In this document: piece after piece, positions 8,948 through 17,369 of the stretch
Layout: every line of letters begins with the position of its first letter
How positions within the stretch are numbered: position 1 is the first letter of the stretch
From: Nostoc sp. TCL240-02
GTDB lineage: Bacteria; Cyanobacteriota; Cyanobacteriia; Cyanobacteriales; Nostocaceae
Direction of reading: 5' to 3'
Length of the DNA: 64,000 nt
NCBI RefSeq assembly: GCF_013343235.1
Contig: NZ_CP040094.1
Span: 613,501-677,500 of the forward strand
Made by a program: the position numbers and the translations under genes
The notes under the pieces: generated by a model
What the model was told of the DNA's origin: nothing
What the model saw: only the letters and a program-made list of their open reading frames with translations
Databases searched by the model: none

Positions 8948-9541
8948 ATAACAGCCTCACAGGTTGTCTGGTTATTACTGTTAATAAGGATTACATCACA
9001 AAAAACGTCTAACTAGACAATTGAGATAGCAAATTTTTTAAAGCTATCTTGCTTGAGGTGTGGTTCAACTGACTAGTTACTCAAAATTTTCTTCTTTCGA
9101 CTGTATTTTTTGTAAAAAGTATTTTATATTATGACCGTCCTATTACTTACTAAACCCACAAAAAGCCACCTTGCTAAAGCAATACTTTGTCTCTACTCCC
9201 TTTGCTCTGTATAGAAATAGCAGATTAGAGGCTCTGACTCTAGTGATACATTTAGCCAGAGCCTCAATGAATACATTTCCATACGGTGTGCGCGAACGAG
9301 CAAAGCCTCATCAAGCTAGATTTTTATTACTTGTGTAGACACCGTAGGCTAAGGGGAAGGGTGAAATGACTGTGGGAATGTAACTAATTACCCAGACTTG
9401 ATATCATACTAAGAATTTTCTGCTTACTGACTTGAAATTACTGCAAATCTACATGTAACATCCAGATGTGCTAAATATGGTCAAAGTAAAAATGACTATC
9501 AATTCAAGATAAAGGATGAAAATTTTCCCACTTCACCCTTT
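8948..9541. other. Gene-free region with one short hairpin
   Basis: No coding potential is seen on either strand. A 9-bp inverted repeat (GAGGCTCTG at 9228-9236, CAGAGCCTC at 9257-9265) lies in the middle, and a GTGTAGACACCGTAGGC phrase at about 9334-9350 recurs in altered form at about 21065 and 21140, a dispersed Nostoc-type word. Confidence 0.5.
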
Positions 9542-9979
9542 CTAAATGTAATACATGAGTTCCTTCTGCTTTCTTAGCGATCTTCGTTCACAAAGGTCTT
9601 GGAGTGTATATTTTTCCAAAACGGAGTTAGCAGCCTGACGTGCTTCCTGCCAGACTTCTTGAATTAGCTCACCTTCTACCGTGTTGGGAGTCGGCTCAGA
9701 ATCAGATACAACAATATCTGACCCTTCCATACAGCTAAAAGCATCTAACACTGTAATCTTTCCAGGGTCTCGTGCCAAAACGTAGCCACCTTTGGCTCCG
9801 CGTATACTCTTAATTAAACCTCCGCGTCTTAATGTTGCTAGAAGTTGTTCCAAATAGCGATTTGGTATATCTTGTAAGACCGCTATTTCTCGAATTTGCA
9901 GCGCTTCACCCTTAGGGTAGCAGGTTGCTAACTCTAACAGGGCTAGAAGTGCGTATTCTGATTTGTTAGAGATTACCAC
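9542..9979 (-). CDS. Rrf2 family transcriptional regulator
   Basis: A 145-residue DNA-binding protein of the Rrf2 family. The winged helix covers about residues 1-82: YALLALLELATCYPKG, then IREIAVLQDIPNRYLEQLLATLRRGGLI, then the wing SIRGAKGGYVLARDP. IscR-type members bind an Fe-S cluster through three clustered Cys near residue 92-104. Here only one Cys lies in that region (FSCMEGSD); the other two are at residues about 20 and 129, so a cluster of the IscR type is doubtful. Target genes cannot be read from the context, because the gene stands alone. Confidence 0.9.
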   Translation of the reverse strand: MVISNKSEYALLALLELATCYPKGEALQIREIAVLQDIPNRYLEQLLATLRRGGLIKSIRGAKGGYVLARDPGKITVLDAFSCMEGSDIVVSDSEPTPNTVEGELIQEVWQEARQAANSVLEKYTLQDLCERRSLRKQKELMYYI

Positions 9980-10450
9980 AGGCGTAATATTTTAAACTCA
10001 CACTTAAATATACAAAGTCCTTGAGTTTGTTTCCCTAAGCTATTGTTAAGAAAAACTTTACAATCAACTAATTGTTGACCGGCTAACTTTACTTTAAAGA
10101 CCTTTTAGTATAGAAGCAATTACTTTTTGTTTTGAATTCCATAAATAAAAGTGATTGATTATTCTCCGGTCTTCCTCGATTGAAACCCAATGTTGTCAGA
10201 GCTTGTTAGCCTGAAATTGGGGGTATACGCATCCATTGGAAGGTAAGCTGTTAAGCTTTTAATTTGCACATTGAGACCGCAGGGCAGGGGGCAGGGGGCA
10301 TACTTCGACTGCGCTCAATACAAGGGGGGCAGGGGGCAGGGAGAGGGTTTCCAGCTTTTATTGAAAAATGGTGCAACTTGTAGGCGCGACAGCTTAAGAA
10401 CATTCAATAGTAAATCAATAAGAAATAAAAAGAAGCATTAGGGCAAGCGA
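9980..10450. repeat. Gene-free region holding a dispersed G-rich palindromic repeat
   Basis: No gene is seen. At about 10283-10342 a block of GGGCAGGGGGCATACTTCG followed by ACTGCGCTCAATACAAGG occurs. Its reverse complement, nearly identical over about 50 bases, lies in frame inside the phosphorylase/mutase gene at 14668-14726. The core CTTCGACTGCGCTCA is also the arm of the palindrome at 31453-31492. Confidence 0.75.
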
Positions 10451-11800
10451 CTATATATGCAAGTCTCTCGAAAATGGCAGGATGACTGTAAAGGTAGTTC
10501 CTGCATCGATCGCACTTTCGACAATAATCTCGCCGCCATGTAAATCTACAGCCTGCTTGACGATGGACATCCCTAATCCCATTCCTGGGATGTTACCTGT
10601 ATTACTGGCGCGATGGAAGGGTTCAAATATGTGTTCAATGTCAGCAGGAGGAATGCCAATACCAGAGTCTTGAGTCTGGAATATAGCTCGCTCGTTGGCA
10701 GTTGTTATAGAAAACTTAACTGTACTACCAATGGGAGAGTATTTTAGACAATTCGAGAATAAATTACTCAAGATTTGTCGCACTAGTTTAACGTCTAGGT
10801 TAGCTGAGGTAAATTGGCACTCACTGCTAAAAACGATCACATGTTGGGAGCGATCGCTCTGTTCTAATTCTTCTAATAGATCGCGGCAAAATTCCACCAA
10901 ATTTAGGGGTGTTGGATTAAACTCTAACTTGCTTGTTTCATCCTGATTCAGCACCAATAAATCATTCAGCAACTGGGTTATATGCATAACAGATGTTTGA
11001 ATGCGATGTAGGTGAATCTGTTGGCGCTCATCACCCCATAGATGGCGATAATGTTCTAGTAGTTCCGCCGAAGAGTGGATGGTAGCCAAAGGGTTGCGAA
11101 ACTCGTGAGAGGCGATGGTGAGCAACCGGGATTTAAGTTCACTAAACTCTCTTTCTTTGGCTAGTGCTTGTCCCATCGCCTCTTCTGCCCATTGCAGCTT
11201 GGCTTGAGTGCGCTTGCTTTCGCTAATATCGCGCAATAGCCAACGCAAACCAACTAAGTTACCTTGCTGATTACGGATAGCAGCCACCTTCATCGCAGCA
11301 ATAATGGGTGTTTTGTTACGTGGCCGCAGATTTACTTCCCACTCTTGCGTTTTCCAGTCTGGAGTTTCGGCGCGATCGCTCAGATGAGTCAGTTTCAAAT
11401 GAAAAGCAATCAGTTCTTTCTCAAGCACAAAAATCCCTAAAGGTTTGCCCAACAGCAAATTCTTTGAGATATTCAATATATTCTGAACGGCAGAGTTAGC
11501 TTCCTGAATTACTCCTCTTGAATCAGTTACCAAATAGGCATCTGGTACTTCCTCAAACAGTTCTTGGTAGCGTTGACCTTGTGCTATTAAGGACTGTTGA
11601 GCGTTAAATAATTCTTCATTCTGTTGCTGTAAGTCTTCATTAACTATTTGCATTTCTTCCAAAGCTAGGTAGAGTTCCTTGAATACATCTGTGATGACTT
11701 CAATATCTTCCTGTGCTTTTTGCTGTTCACTTTGGCGTTGCAAAAGGGCGACGCGCTTACGCATAAGCTGTATCTGTAAGGCTAAATCGTCCAAGTTCAC
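10451..11800 (-). CDS. PAS domain sensor histidine kinase
   Basis: A 449-residue cytosolic kinase. Residues about 1-78 are a coiled coil (LQRQSEQQKAQEDIEVI and on). A PAS domain with PAC follows (about 80-200; LFEEVPDAYLVTDSRG, then RWLLRDISESKRTQ). The dimerisation/phospho-acceptor domain has the H-box SHEFRNPLATIH with His232. The ATPase domain shows the N box (NLFSNCLKYS), G1 (DSGIGIPP) and G2 (GMGLGMSI). There is no receiver domain and no adjacent response regulator, so it is an orphan kinase. The coiled coil and PAS part resemble the middle of the large kinase at 21828-25715. The signal sensed is unknown. Confidence 0.92.
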   Translation of the reverse strand: MNLDDLALQIQLMRKRVALLQRQSEQQKAQEDIEVITDVFKELYLALEEMQIVNEDLQQQNEELFNAQQSLIAQGQRYQELFEEVPDAYLVTDSRGVIQEANSAVQNILNISKNLLLGKPLGIFVLEKELIAFHLKLTHLSDRAETPDWKTQEWEVNLRPRNKTPIIAAMKVAAIRNQQGNLVGLRWLLRDISESKRTQAKLQWAEEAMGQALAKEREFSELKSRLLTIASHEFRNPLATIHSSAELLEHYRHLWGDERQQIHLHRIQTSVMHITQLLNDLLVLNQDETSKLEFNPTPLNLVEFCRDLLEELEQSDRSQHVIVFSSECQFTSANLDVKLVRQILSNLFSNCLKYSPIGSTVKFSITTANERAIFQTQDSGIGIPPADIEHIFEPFHRASNTGNIPGMGLGMSIVKQAVDLHGGEIIVESAIDAGTTFTVILPFSRDLHI

Positions 11801-12073
11801 GCTCTTACTCCTAATTTGGATCTTTAGAGTTGGGTTTTACTTTAGATTCTCTACTTGGACGATCTTAGCTTTTGCTGTTCAACAGTTATTAGACATATCC
11901 AAAAATGAAATCGAAAAACTCAACCCCCTAACCCTCTAGGAGGAAATTCAAAGTCTTTTTCCTTTTAGGAGAGGTTTTCCAGATACCGTGAAAAGTCAGA
12001 TCCATAACAATACTTTTCGGTTAAGGGGGAAAGGGGAAAGGGTTTGAATTTCCCTTTCCCCATTGCCCTTTAA

Positions 12074-13770
12074 CCTACATTCCGCAGGTAAGAGAGGAGA
12101 TCAATGGTATTTTTGATGAATGACACCATCAGTATCAGAAATAAGAGTACAAGATATTGACCACTGTGGGATAGTGGCAGGGATTATTGATCAAATGTGT
12201 TTGGTAGAGCAAATCAACCAAATACTGGGAACACATCACCAAGAAATAGTCAGTTCAGGTCAAGCAGTCAAAGCAATGATTCTCAATGGCTTGGGTTTAG
12301 TAAGTGCGCCACTATACCTATTTGAGAAGTTCTTTGTAGGCAAAGCCACAGAGCATTTACTAGGGGAAGGTATAAGTCCAGAACACTTGAATGATGACCG
12401 CTTGGGCAGAGTCTTGGACAAACTGTATGAAGCGGGATTAACACAAGTATTTGTGACAGTAGCACTGGCAGCAGCCAAGAAGTTTGGGGTGGAAAAGGAC
12501 AGTTTACACTTGGATTCAAGTTCGTTTCATGTGCATGGAGAATATACCAACAACTCAACAGAAGGTTCAGGCAAGCCAAGAGAGATAACAATCACAAAAG
12601 GATACTCAAGAGATCATCGACCAGACCTGAAACAGTTTATTGTAGACCTGATGTGCAGTGGAGACGGGGATATTCCTCTATATCTAAATCTAAGAGTGGC
12701 AGATGGGAATGAAGCCGACTCAGCCGTGTTTGCTCAAATCTTGAAAGAATTTCGTCACCAATGGGAAATAGATGCTTTGTTTGTAGCGGATGCAGCACTC
12801 TACACCGAAGGCAATCTTAAACAAATGGATTCTTTGCGATGGCTATCACGAGTTCCAGCCACACTGACTACTGCCCAATTACTCTTGGAGAAAATGAGTC
12901 AGGAAGCTTTTGTGGATAGCATAGTCACAGGCTACCGAATAGCAGAGTGTTGCTGCGATTATGGTGGAGTCAAACAGCGTTGGCTAGTGGTGGAAAGTGA
13001 AGCTCGTGCCGCAGCAGATTTAAAGCAACTGGAAAAACGTCTGACTAAGCACCTCCAACAAGCACAATCTCAACTGCGACAGTTGTCACAACAAGAATTT
13101 GCTTGTGCCGCAGACGCGATACAGGCTTCAGGGCGTTTTGAGGCTCAGCAACGCTTTCATGAACTTGCTGAACTAGAAATTATCGAACACAAACGCCATG
13201 CCAAATCAGGCAGACCACGTAAAGATGCTCAACCACAACAGTGTTACTATCAAATTCGTGCGACTGTTGTACCTAACGAGCTAGCAATTGCCACTGAAAA
13301 ACAACGAGCCGGACGTTTTATTTTGGCTACCAATGTTCTTGATGCTCAACAATTGAGCAATGATGACTTACTCAAGCAGTACAAAGCCCAGCAATCTACT
13401 GAGCGTGGTTTTCGTTTTCTCAAAGACCCTTTATTTTTTACCAGCAGTGTTTTTCTCAACTCGAAAGAACGTGTTGCTGCTTTAGCAATGGTCATGGGTC
13501 TATGCTTGTTAGTTTACACTTTGGGACAACGGGCGTTACGCCAAGCTCTAGCTCAAGCAAAACAAACCATCAACAATCAATTGGGTAAACCAACTGCCTC
13601 TCCTACGATGCGGTGGGTGTTTCAATGTTTCATGTCGATTCATCTGGTAACGATCGCTGGCTTTCAACACATTACCAATCTTACTGACGAACGACGATGG
13701 ATTCTCCAATTTCTTGGTGCGCCTTGCCGAAAATATTATCTTCTCACCTGATATACCTGCGGAATGTGGG
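12074..13770 (+). mobile_element. IS1634-family insertion sequence
   Basis: Terminal inverted repeats of 17 bp (CCTACATTCCGCAGGTA at 12074-12090, TACCTGCGGAATGTGGG at 13754-13770) match at 16 of 17 positions. The 6-bp direct repeat CTTTAA lies immediately outside at 12068-12073 and 13771-13776. The intact MITE at 29230-29351 shows this target only once, which confirms the duplication. The single transposase gene is complete, so the element may still be active. Confidence 0.9.
12120..13751 (+). CDS. IS1634-family transposase (DUF4277 N-terminus)
   Basis: A 543-residue DDE transposase, full length for the family. The N-terminal ~110 residues (VQDIDHCGIVAGIIDQMCLV ... LNDDRLGRVLDKL) are the DUF4277 domain. 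The catalytic residues are likely the Asp of LHLDSSSFHVHG, the Asp of FVADAALYTEGN and the Glu of STERGFRFLKDP, which belongs to the C-terminal YREK-like region. The stop codon lies three bases before the right inverted repeat. The frame is uninterrupted. It cuts and pastes its own element between CTTTAA duplications. Confidence 0.92.
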   Translation: MTPSVSEIRVQDIDHCGIVAGIIDQMCLVEQINQILGTHHQEIVSSGQAVKAMILNGLGLVSAPLYLFEKFFVGKATEHLLGEGISPEHLNDDRLGRVLDKLYEAGLTQVFVTVALAAAKKFGVEKDSLHLDSSSFHVHGEYTNNSTEGSGKPREITITKGYSRDHRPDLKQFIVDLMCSGDGDIPLYLNLRVADGNEADSAVFAQILKEFRHQWEIDALFVADAALYTEGNLKQMDSLRWLSRVPATLTTAQLLLEKMSQEAFVDSIVTGYRIAECCCDYGGVKQRWLVVESEARAAADLKQLEKRLTKHLQQAQSQLRQLSQQEFACAADAIQASGRFEAQQRFHELAELEIIEHKRHAKSGRPRKDAQPQQCYYQIRATVVPNELAIATEKQRAGRFILATNVLDAQQLSNDDLLKQYKAQQSTERGFRFLKDPLFFTSSVFLNSKERVAALAMVMGLCLLVYTLGQRALRQALAQAKQTINNQLGKPTASPTMRWVFQCFMSIHLVTIAGFQHITNLTDERRWILQFLGAPCRKYYLLT

Positions 13771-13932
13771 CTTTAACCTTTCCCCAGACCAAAAGAGAGA
13801 TTATTGGGTTTATCCGAAAAGTATTGAGATCCATAAAGCTTGTAGAGATGCAGCATTGCTACATCTCTACATTCTTTTAGTTATCAGTTTCATCGCTTGA
13901 GTTTAATTTTGATGCCATTAGTTTAATAAATT

Positions 13933-16900
13933 TTATTCAGAAGTCCCTGAATGTTTTTGTCTGGCAATCTCACTCAATTTGGCTCTTAAATCTGCCCATT
14001 TGATACCTTCTAGGCTGGGTAAGACAACATGAGCGGCTCCAACTCGTTCAACGGGGCCAAGTCCTACTGCCCACATCCCAGCAGCTAGAGCCGCCTCAAT
14101 GCCTGCTGCGGCATCTTCTACAACTACAGATTGCGCTGGCTCAAGTCCTAGCTGCTTGGCTGAGTACAAAAATAGATCGGGTGCTGGTTTGGGTTGCTGT
14201 ACACTATAACCGTCTGCGATCGCATCTACTTTGTCCGCAATGCCCAATCGCTCGATTACTGTGCGGGCATTTTTGCTGGCTGAACCAATGCCGATTTTAA
14301 TTCCAGCTTGTCGCAGTTCATCCAAGAAGGCGATCGCACCTGGTAACAAATCCTTGGATGTCATATTTTGAATCAATTCCACATAGTAGCGATTCTTCCG
14401 CTCCATCATCTCTTGGATTTGCGCTTCCGAATATGGTCTATCCCCAAGAATCAGCATGAGGGAAGCACGACGAGATACACCCCGCAGCGCTTCGTTAGCT
14501 TGTCGATTAAACGGTATACCCTCTTCGTCTGCTAACTTCTTCCAAGCTAGATAATGAAGTTCTGCTGTATCTGTCAGCACACCATCTAAATCGAAAATGA
14601 ATCCTTGGATGTTGGGGGATTGGGGATTCGGGATTGGGGAAGATGAGACAGATAAAGAAGAATCACTCCTGCCCCCTGCCTCCTGCCCCCCTTGTACTGA
14701 GCGCAGTCGAAGTATGCCCCCTGCCTCATTTGAGGGGGGATTTGGGGATAGGGAAAGTTGGAGATATTCTAGTTGACGAGTTATATCTTGGGCGACTTGT
14801 GCTTTGCGGAGATCGAAGTCGTGCCATTTATCGCCCCAGTGCAGTTTAAACTTCAGACGTGTCCAGCCATCAGGCAGATGGGGGTTAGCTACTGGGCCAT
14901 TTTCAGTGATTTGGATACCACCGAATCCAAAAATTACAGCTTGCCAAATGCCACCAGCACTAGCACCATGAATTCCATCGCTGGTGTTACCTCGGTTATC
15001 TTCAAGATCCACCATTAATGCGTGCAGAAACACTTCGTAAGCTTCGGCTGATTTGCCTAAATCGGAAGCTAAGATGGCGTGAACTGCTGGGCCAAGGGAG
15101 GAACCATAAGTAACATCGGTACGGGGTGCGTAGTAATCCCAGTTTGCCTGCAATGCTTTTTCGCTGTAGGGAAAATCTGCTGATTCTCGCATCAAATAAA
15201 GAAGCATCAATATATCTGGCTGTTTGATTACTTGATATTTGTTGATTTTCTCAACACCCAAGATCGGTTGCATAGAGCGATCGCGTGGTTCGTAGTCTGC
15301 TAAATTTATATCTTCTAATTGGAAAAAACCCTCGCACTGCTCAATGAGTTCTGTTGATGGGTCATAGAGAAACAATATTTTGTTGATAATATCTTGCCAG
15401 TGCGATCGATCTTGGACGGTGAGTTGTAGTTTTTCTTCTAATTCTCTGGCTCGTTCGGGGAATTTTTGAACCAGCCAATCATAGACTGCGATCGCTTTCT
15501 CTAAATGCCATTGCGTCATCCGGTTTGTAAAAGCATTATTGTGAACGAGTTCATGGTATTCATCCACTCCAATCACGCCACGAATTTCATACTGTTGACG
15601 CTCAGGATTGAATTCTACCCGACTAGCCCAGAAGATAGCGGTATCTAAAATGATCTCTGCGCCGCACTTTTGCATCCACTCATCATCACCAGTGGTTTGC
15701 CAGTAATTCCAAGCGGCGTAGGGGATATCTGCATTGATATGAATTTCGCGATCGCGGCACCAAATCCGCACGTCTTCACCATAAAAATCATTTCCGAGTG
15801 CCCAACGTGGTGTTACTTCATCTCCACTATCAGCACTTTCCCAGGCAAACATTGCCCCTTTATAGCCGTAATGGGCCGCTTTGCGTCTAGCTCCTGGTAA
15901 GGTGTGCCAACGGTAAGTGAGTAAGTTTTTGGCGATCGCTGGTTGGGTAAATATAAAGAGGGGCAGCATAAAAATTTCTGTATCCCAAAATATATGACCG
16001 CGATAGCCGAATCCCGAAAGGGTTTTAGCTGGAATGCTCACCCTATCATCATCGCGTGCGCCAGCAATCAGCAGCTGAAACACATTGTAGCGAACAGCAA
16101 AAGCAGCTGTGCTATCCCCCTCAATCAGGATGTCACTTTGCTGCCAAACCTCATCCCATACCTGCTCATTGGCTTTTTTTAGTGTTGCGTAGTCTGGGAG
16201 GTGTGCAAGTTTTTCTTGAGCGGCTGAGACTGGGGTATCAATCTCCCGCGAGGTAAAAACTGTCACTAATTTTTCTACCGTTACCACCTGTTGCGCCTTA
16301 GCTAAGAAGGTAGTGCTTAAGGTTGGATAACCAGGTGCAGTGTTGACTTGCAAAGATGCTTCAGCGCCTAATATTGTCACCTTAGCTCCCATACCGAGTT
16401 CAATTCGGGAGTGGCGGGTGCGGCGTTGCAACCAGATTCCTTGGTCAGTTTTGCCTTGATCTAGTCCTTCCCAGTGATTGAAACCCTGATTTTCTGGATA
16501 GCCGTTGATACTAGCTTGAACTTCGATTAATCCATCAAAATCTATTGGCGTTAAATGGCAGCATAACGCCAAAACGTGCGGATCTGCAAGACTAGCAAAG
16601 CGTTCAAAGCTGATGTCTATAGTGTTTCCACTAGGAGAACGCCAACGCAAAGCCCGGATCAGTAGTCCCTGACGGAGGTCAAGTTGGCGATCGTAGCTCA
16701 ATATCTCACCTTGATCGAGACGGAAGCGATCGCCATTCACAATTACTATCAAGGGTAGCCAGTCAGGGCAATTTACCAGTTCCGTGTACACCACCGGCAC
16801 ATCGTCGTAGACACCGTTGATAAAAGTAGCCGGCAATGCATGAGGATACCCTTCCTCAAAACTACCTCTTGTTCCCAAGTATCTATTGCCGATTGTAAAG

Positions 16901-16998
16901 ACGGTTTCTTTAGATTGTAATTGGTCAGGATCAAACTGGGTTTCGATTAATATCCAGTCTGTGTAGATAAAATGGCGAGAACGGTCTTTTATTTGCAT
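13933..16998 (-). CDS. Glycoside hydrolase family 65 phosphorylase fused to beta-phosphoglucomutase
   Basis: A 1021-residue two-enzyme protein. Residues about 1-750 are a GH65 disaccharide phosphorylase (maltose, trehalose or kojibiose type): the barrel has GHIFWDTEIFMLP and the acid catalyst region GVDEYHE (E480 likely), followed by NNAFTN. Such enzymes split a disaccharide with phosphate to give beta-glucose 1-phosphate. Residues about 800-1010 are a HAD-type beta-phosphoglucomutase (FDLDGVLTDT nucleophile motif, GSASKN, KPAPDLF, VEDAAAGIEAA), which turns that product into glucose 6-phosphate. The fusion channels the intermediate. The linker (about 755-800) is low-complexity and contains an intergenic repeat in frame. 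The substrate of the GH65 part is not decided by sequence. The gene lies downstream of sucrose synthase on the same strand. Confidence 0.9.
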   Translation of the reverse strand: MQIKDRSRHFIYTDWILIETQFDPDQLQSKETVFTIGNRYLGTRGSFEEGYPHALPATFINGVYDDVPVVYTELVNCPDWLPLIVIVNGDRFRLDQGEILSYDRQLDLRQGLLIRALRWRSPSGNTIDISFERFASLADPHVLALCCHLTPIDFDGLIEVQASINGYPENQGFNHWEGLDQGKTDQGIWLQRRTRHSRIELGMGAKVTILGAEASLQVNTAPGYPTLSTTFLAKAQQVVTVEKLVTVFTSREIDTPVSAAQEKLAHLPDYATLKKANEQVWDEVWQQSDILIEGDSTAAFAVRYNVFQLLIAGARDDDRVSIPAKTLSGFGYRGHIFWDTEIFMLPLFIFTQPAIAKNLLTYRWHTLPGARRKAAHYGYKGAMFAWESADSGDEVTPRWALGNDFYGEDVRIWCRDREIHINADIPYAAWNYWQTTGDDEWMQKCGAEIILDTAIFWASRVEFNPERQQYEIRGVIGVDEYHELVHNNAFTNRMTQWHLEKAIAVYDWLVQKFPERARELEEKLQLTVQDRSHWQDIINKILFLYDPSTELIEQCEGFFQLEDINLADYEPRDRSMQPILGVEKINKYQVIKQPDILMLLYLMRESADFPYSEKALQANWDYYAPRTDVTYGSSLGPAVHAILASDLGKSAEAYEVFLHALMVDLEDNRGNTSDGIHGASAGGIWQAVIFGFGGIQITENGPVANPHLPDGWTRLKFKLHWGDKWHDFDLRKAQVAQDITRQLEYLQLSLSPNPPSNEAGGILRLRSVQGGQEAGGRSDSSLSVSSSPIPNPQSPNIQGFIFDLDGVLTDTAELHYLAWKKLADEEGIPFNRQANEALRGVSRRASLMLILGDRPYSEAQIQEMMERKNRYYVELIQNMTSKDLLPGAIAFLDELRQAGIKIGIGSASKNARTVIERLGIADKVDAIADGYSVQQPKPAPDLFLYSAKQLGLEPAQSVVVEDAAAGIEAALAAGMWAVGLGPVERVGAAHVVLPSLEGIKWADLRAKLSEIARQKHSGTSE

Positions 16999-17043
16999 AA
17001 GGTGGGGAGTAGGGAATTGGGAATGGGGAATTGGGAAATTTGA

Positions 17044-17287
17044 TTCAGAGGTGGATAAATCCAGATCAAAGATGGATTAACGGAGTTCAGAGGTGGATGA
17101 ATCCAGATCAAAGGTGGATTAACGGAGTTCAGAGATGGATGAATCCAGATCAAAGGTGGATGGACGGAGTTCAGAGATGGATGAATCCAGATCAAAGGTG
17201 GATGGACGGAGTTCAGAGATGGATGAATCCAGATCAAAGGTGGATGGACGGAGTTCAGAGGTGGATGAATCCAGATCAAAGGTGGAT
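17044..17287. repeat. 21-bp tandem repeat array between susA and the GH65 fusion gene
   Basis: The period is 42 bp, made of two related 21-bp halves, one starting TTCAGAGATGGATGAATCC and one starting ATCAAAGGTGGATGGACGG. About 5.8 copies run from 17044 to 17287 with few substitutions (R/K positions). Since the period is a multiple of three, both strands stay open (100 and 101 codons), but the translation is only the repeat. Each 21-mer can be read as three degenerate heptamers, which resembles the short tandem repeats known in heterocystous cyanobacteria. Confidence 0.9.
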
Positions 17288-17369
17288 AAATCACTTATTT
17301 GAGCCTAATGCTTCAAGTTCTAACTCCTTTTGATACACTTTAAATCCACCATCCAGCCCCAATTACGAA

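Larger units (their letters stand above)
12008..13826. mobile_element. MITE copy 1, split by an IS1634-family element
   Basis: The ends CAATACTTTTCGGTTAAGG (from 12008) and TTATCCGAAAAGTATTG (to 13826) are inverted repeats. The 10-bp direct repeat AGATCCATAA flanks them exactly at 11998-12007 and 13827-13836, a target site duplication. Removing the IS and one CTTTAA leaves a 116-bp element that matches, base for base except for a 6-base gap and a few changes, the reverse complement of the intact copy at 29230-29351. It has no coding capacity of its own. Confidence 0.88.

Noticed and set aside
17031..17333. 100-codon forward and 101-codon reverse ORFs through the tandem array
   Set aside because: They are open only because the repeat unit is a multiple of three; composition and lack of a start context do not support a gene.
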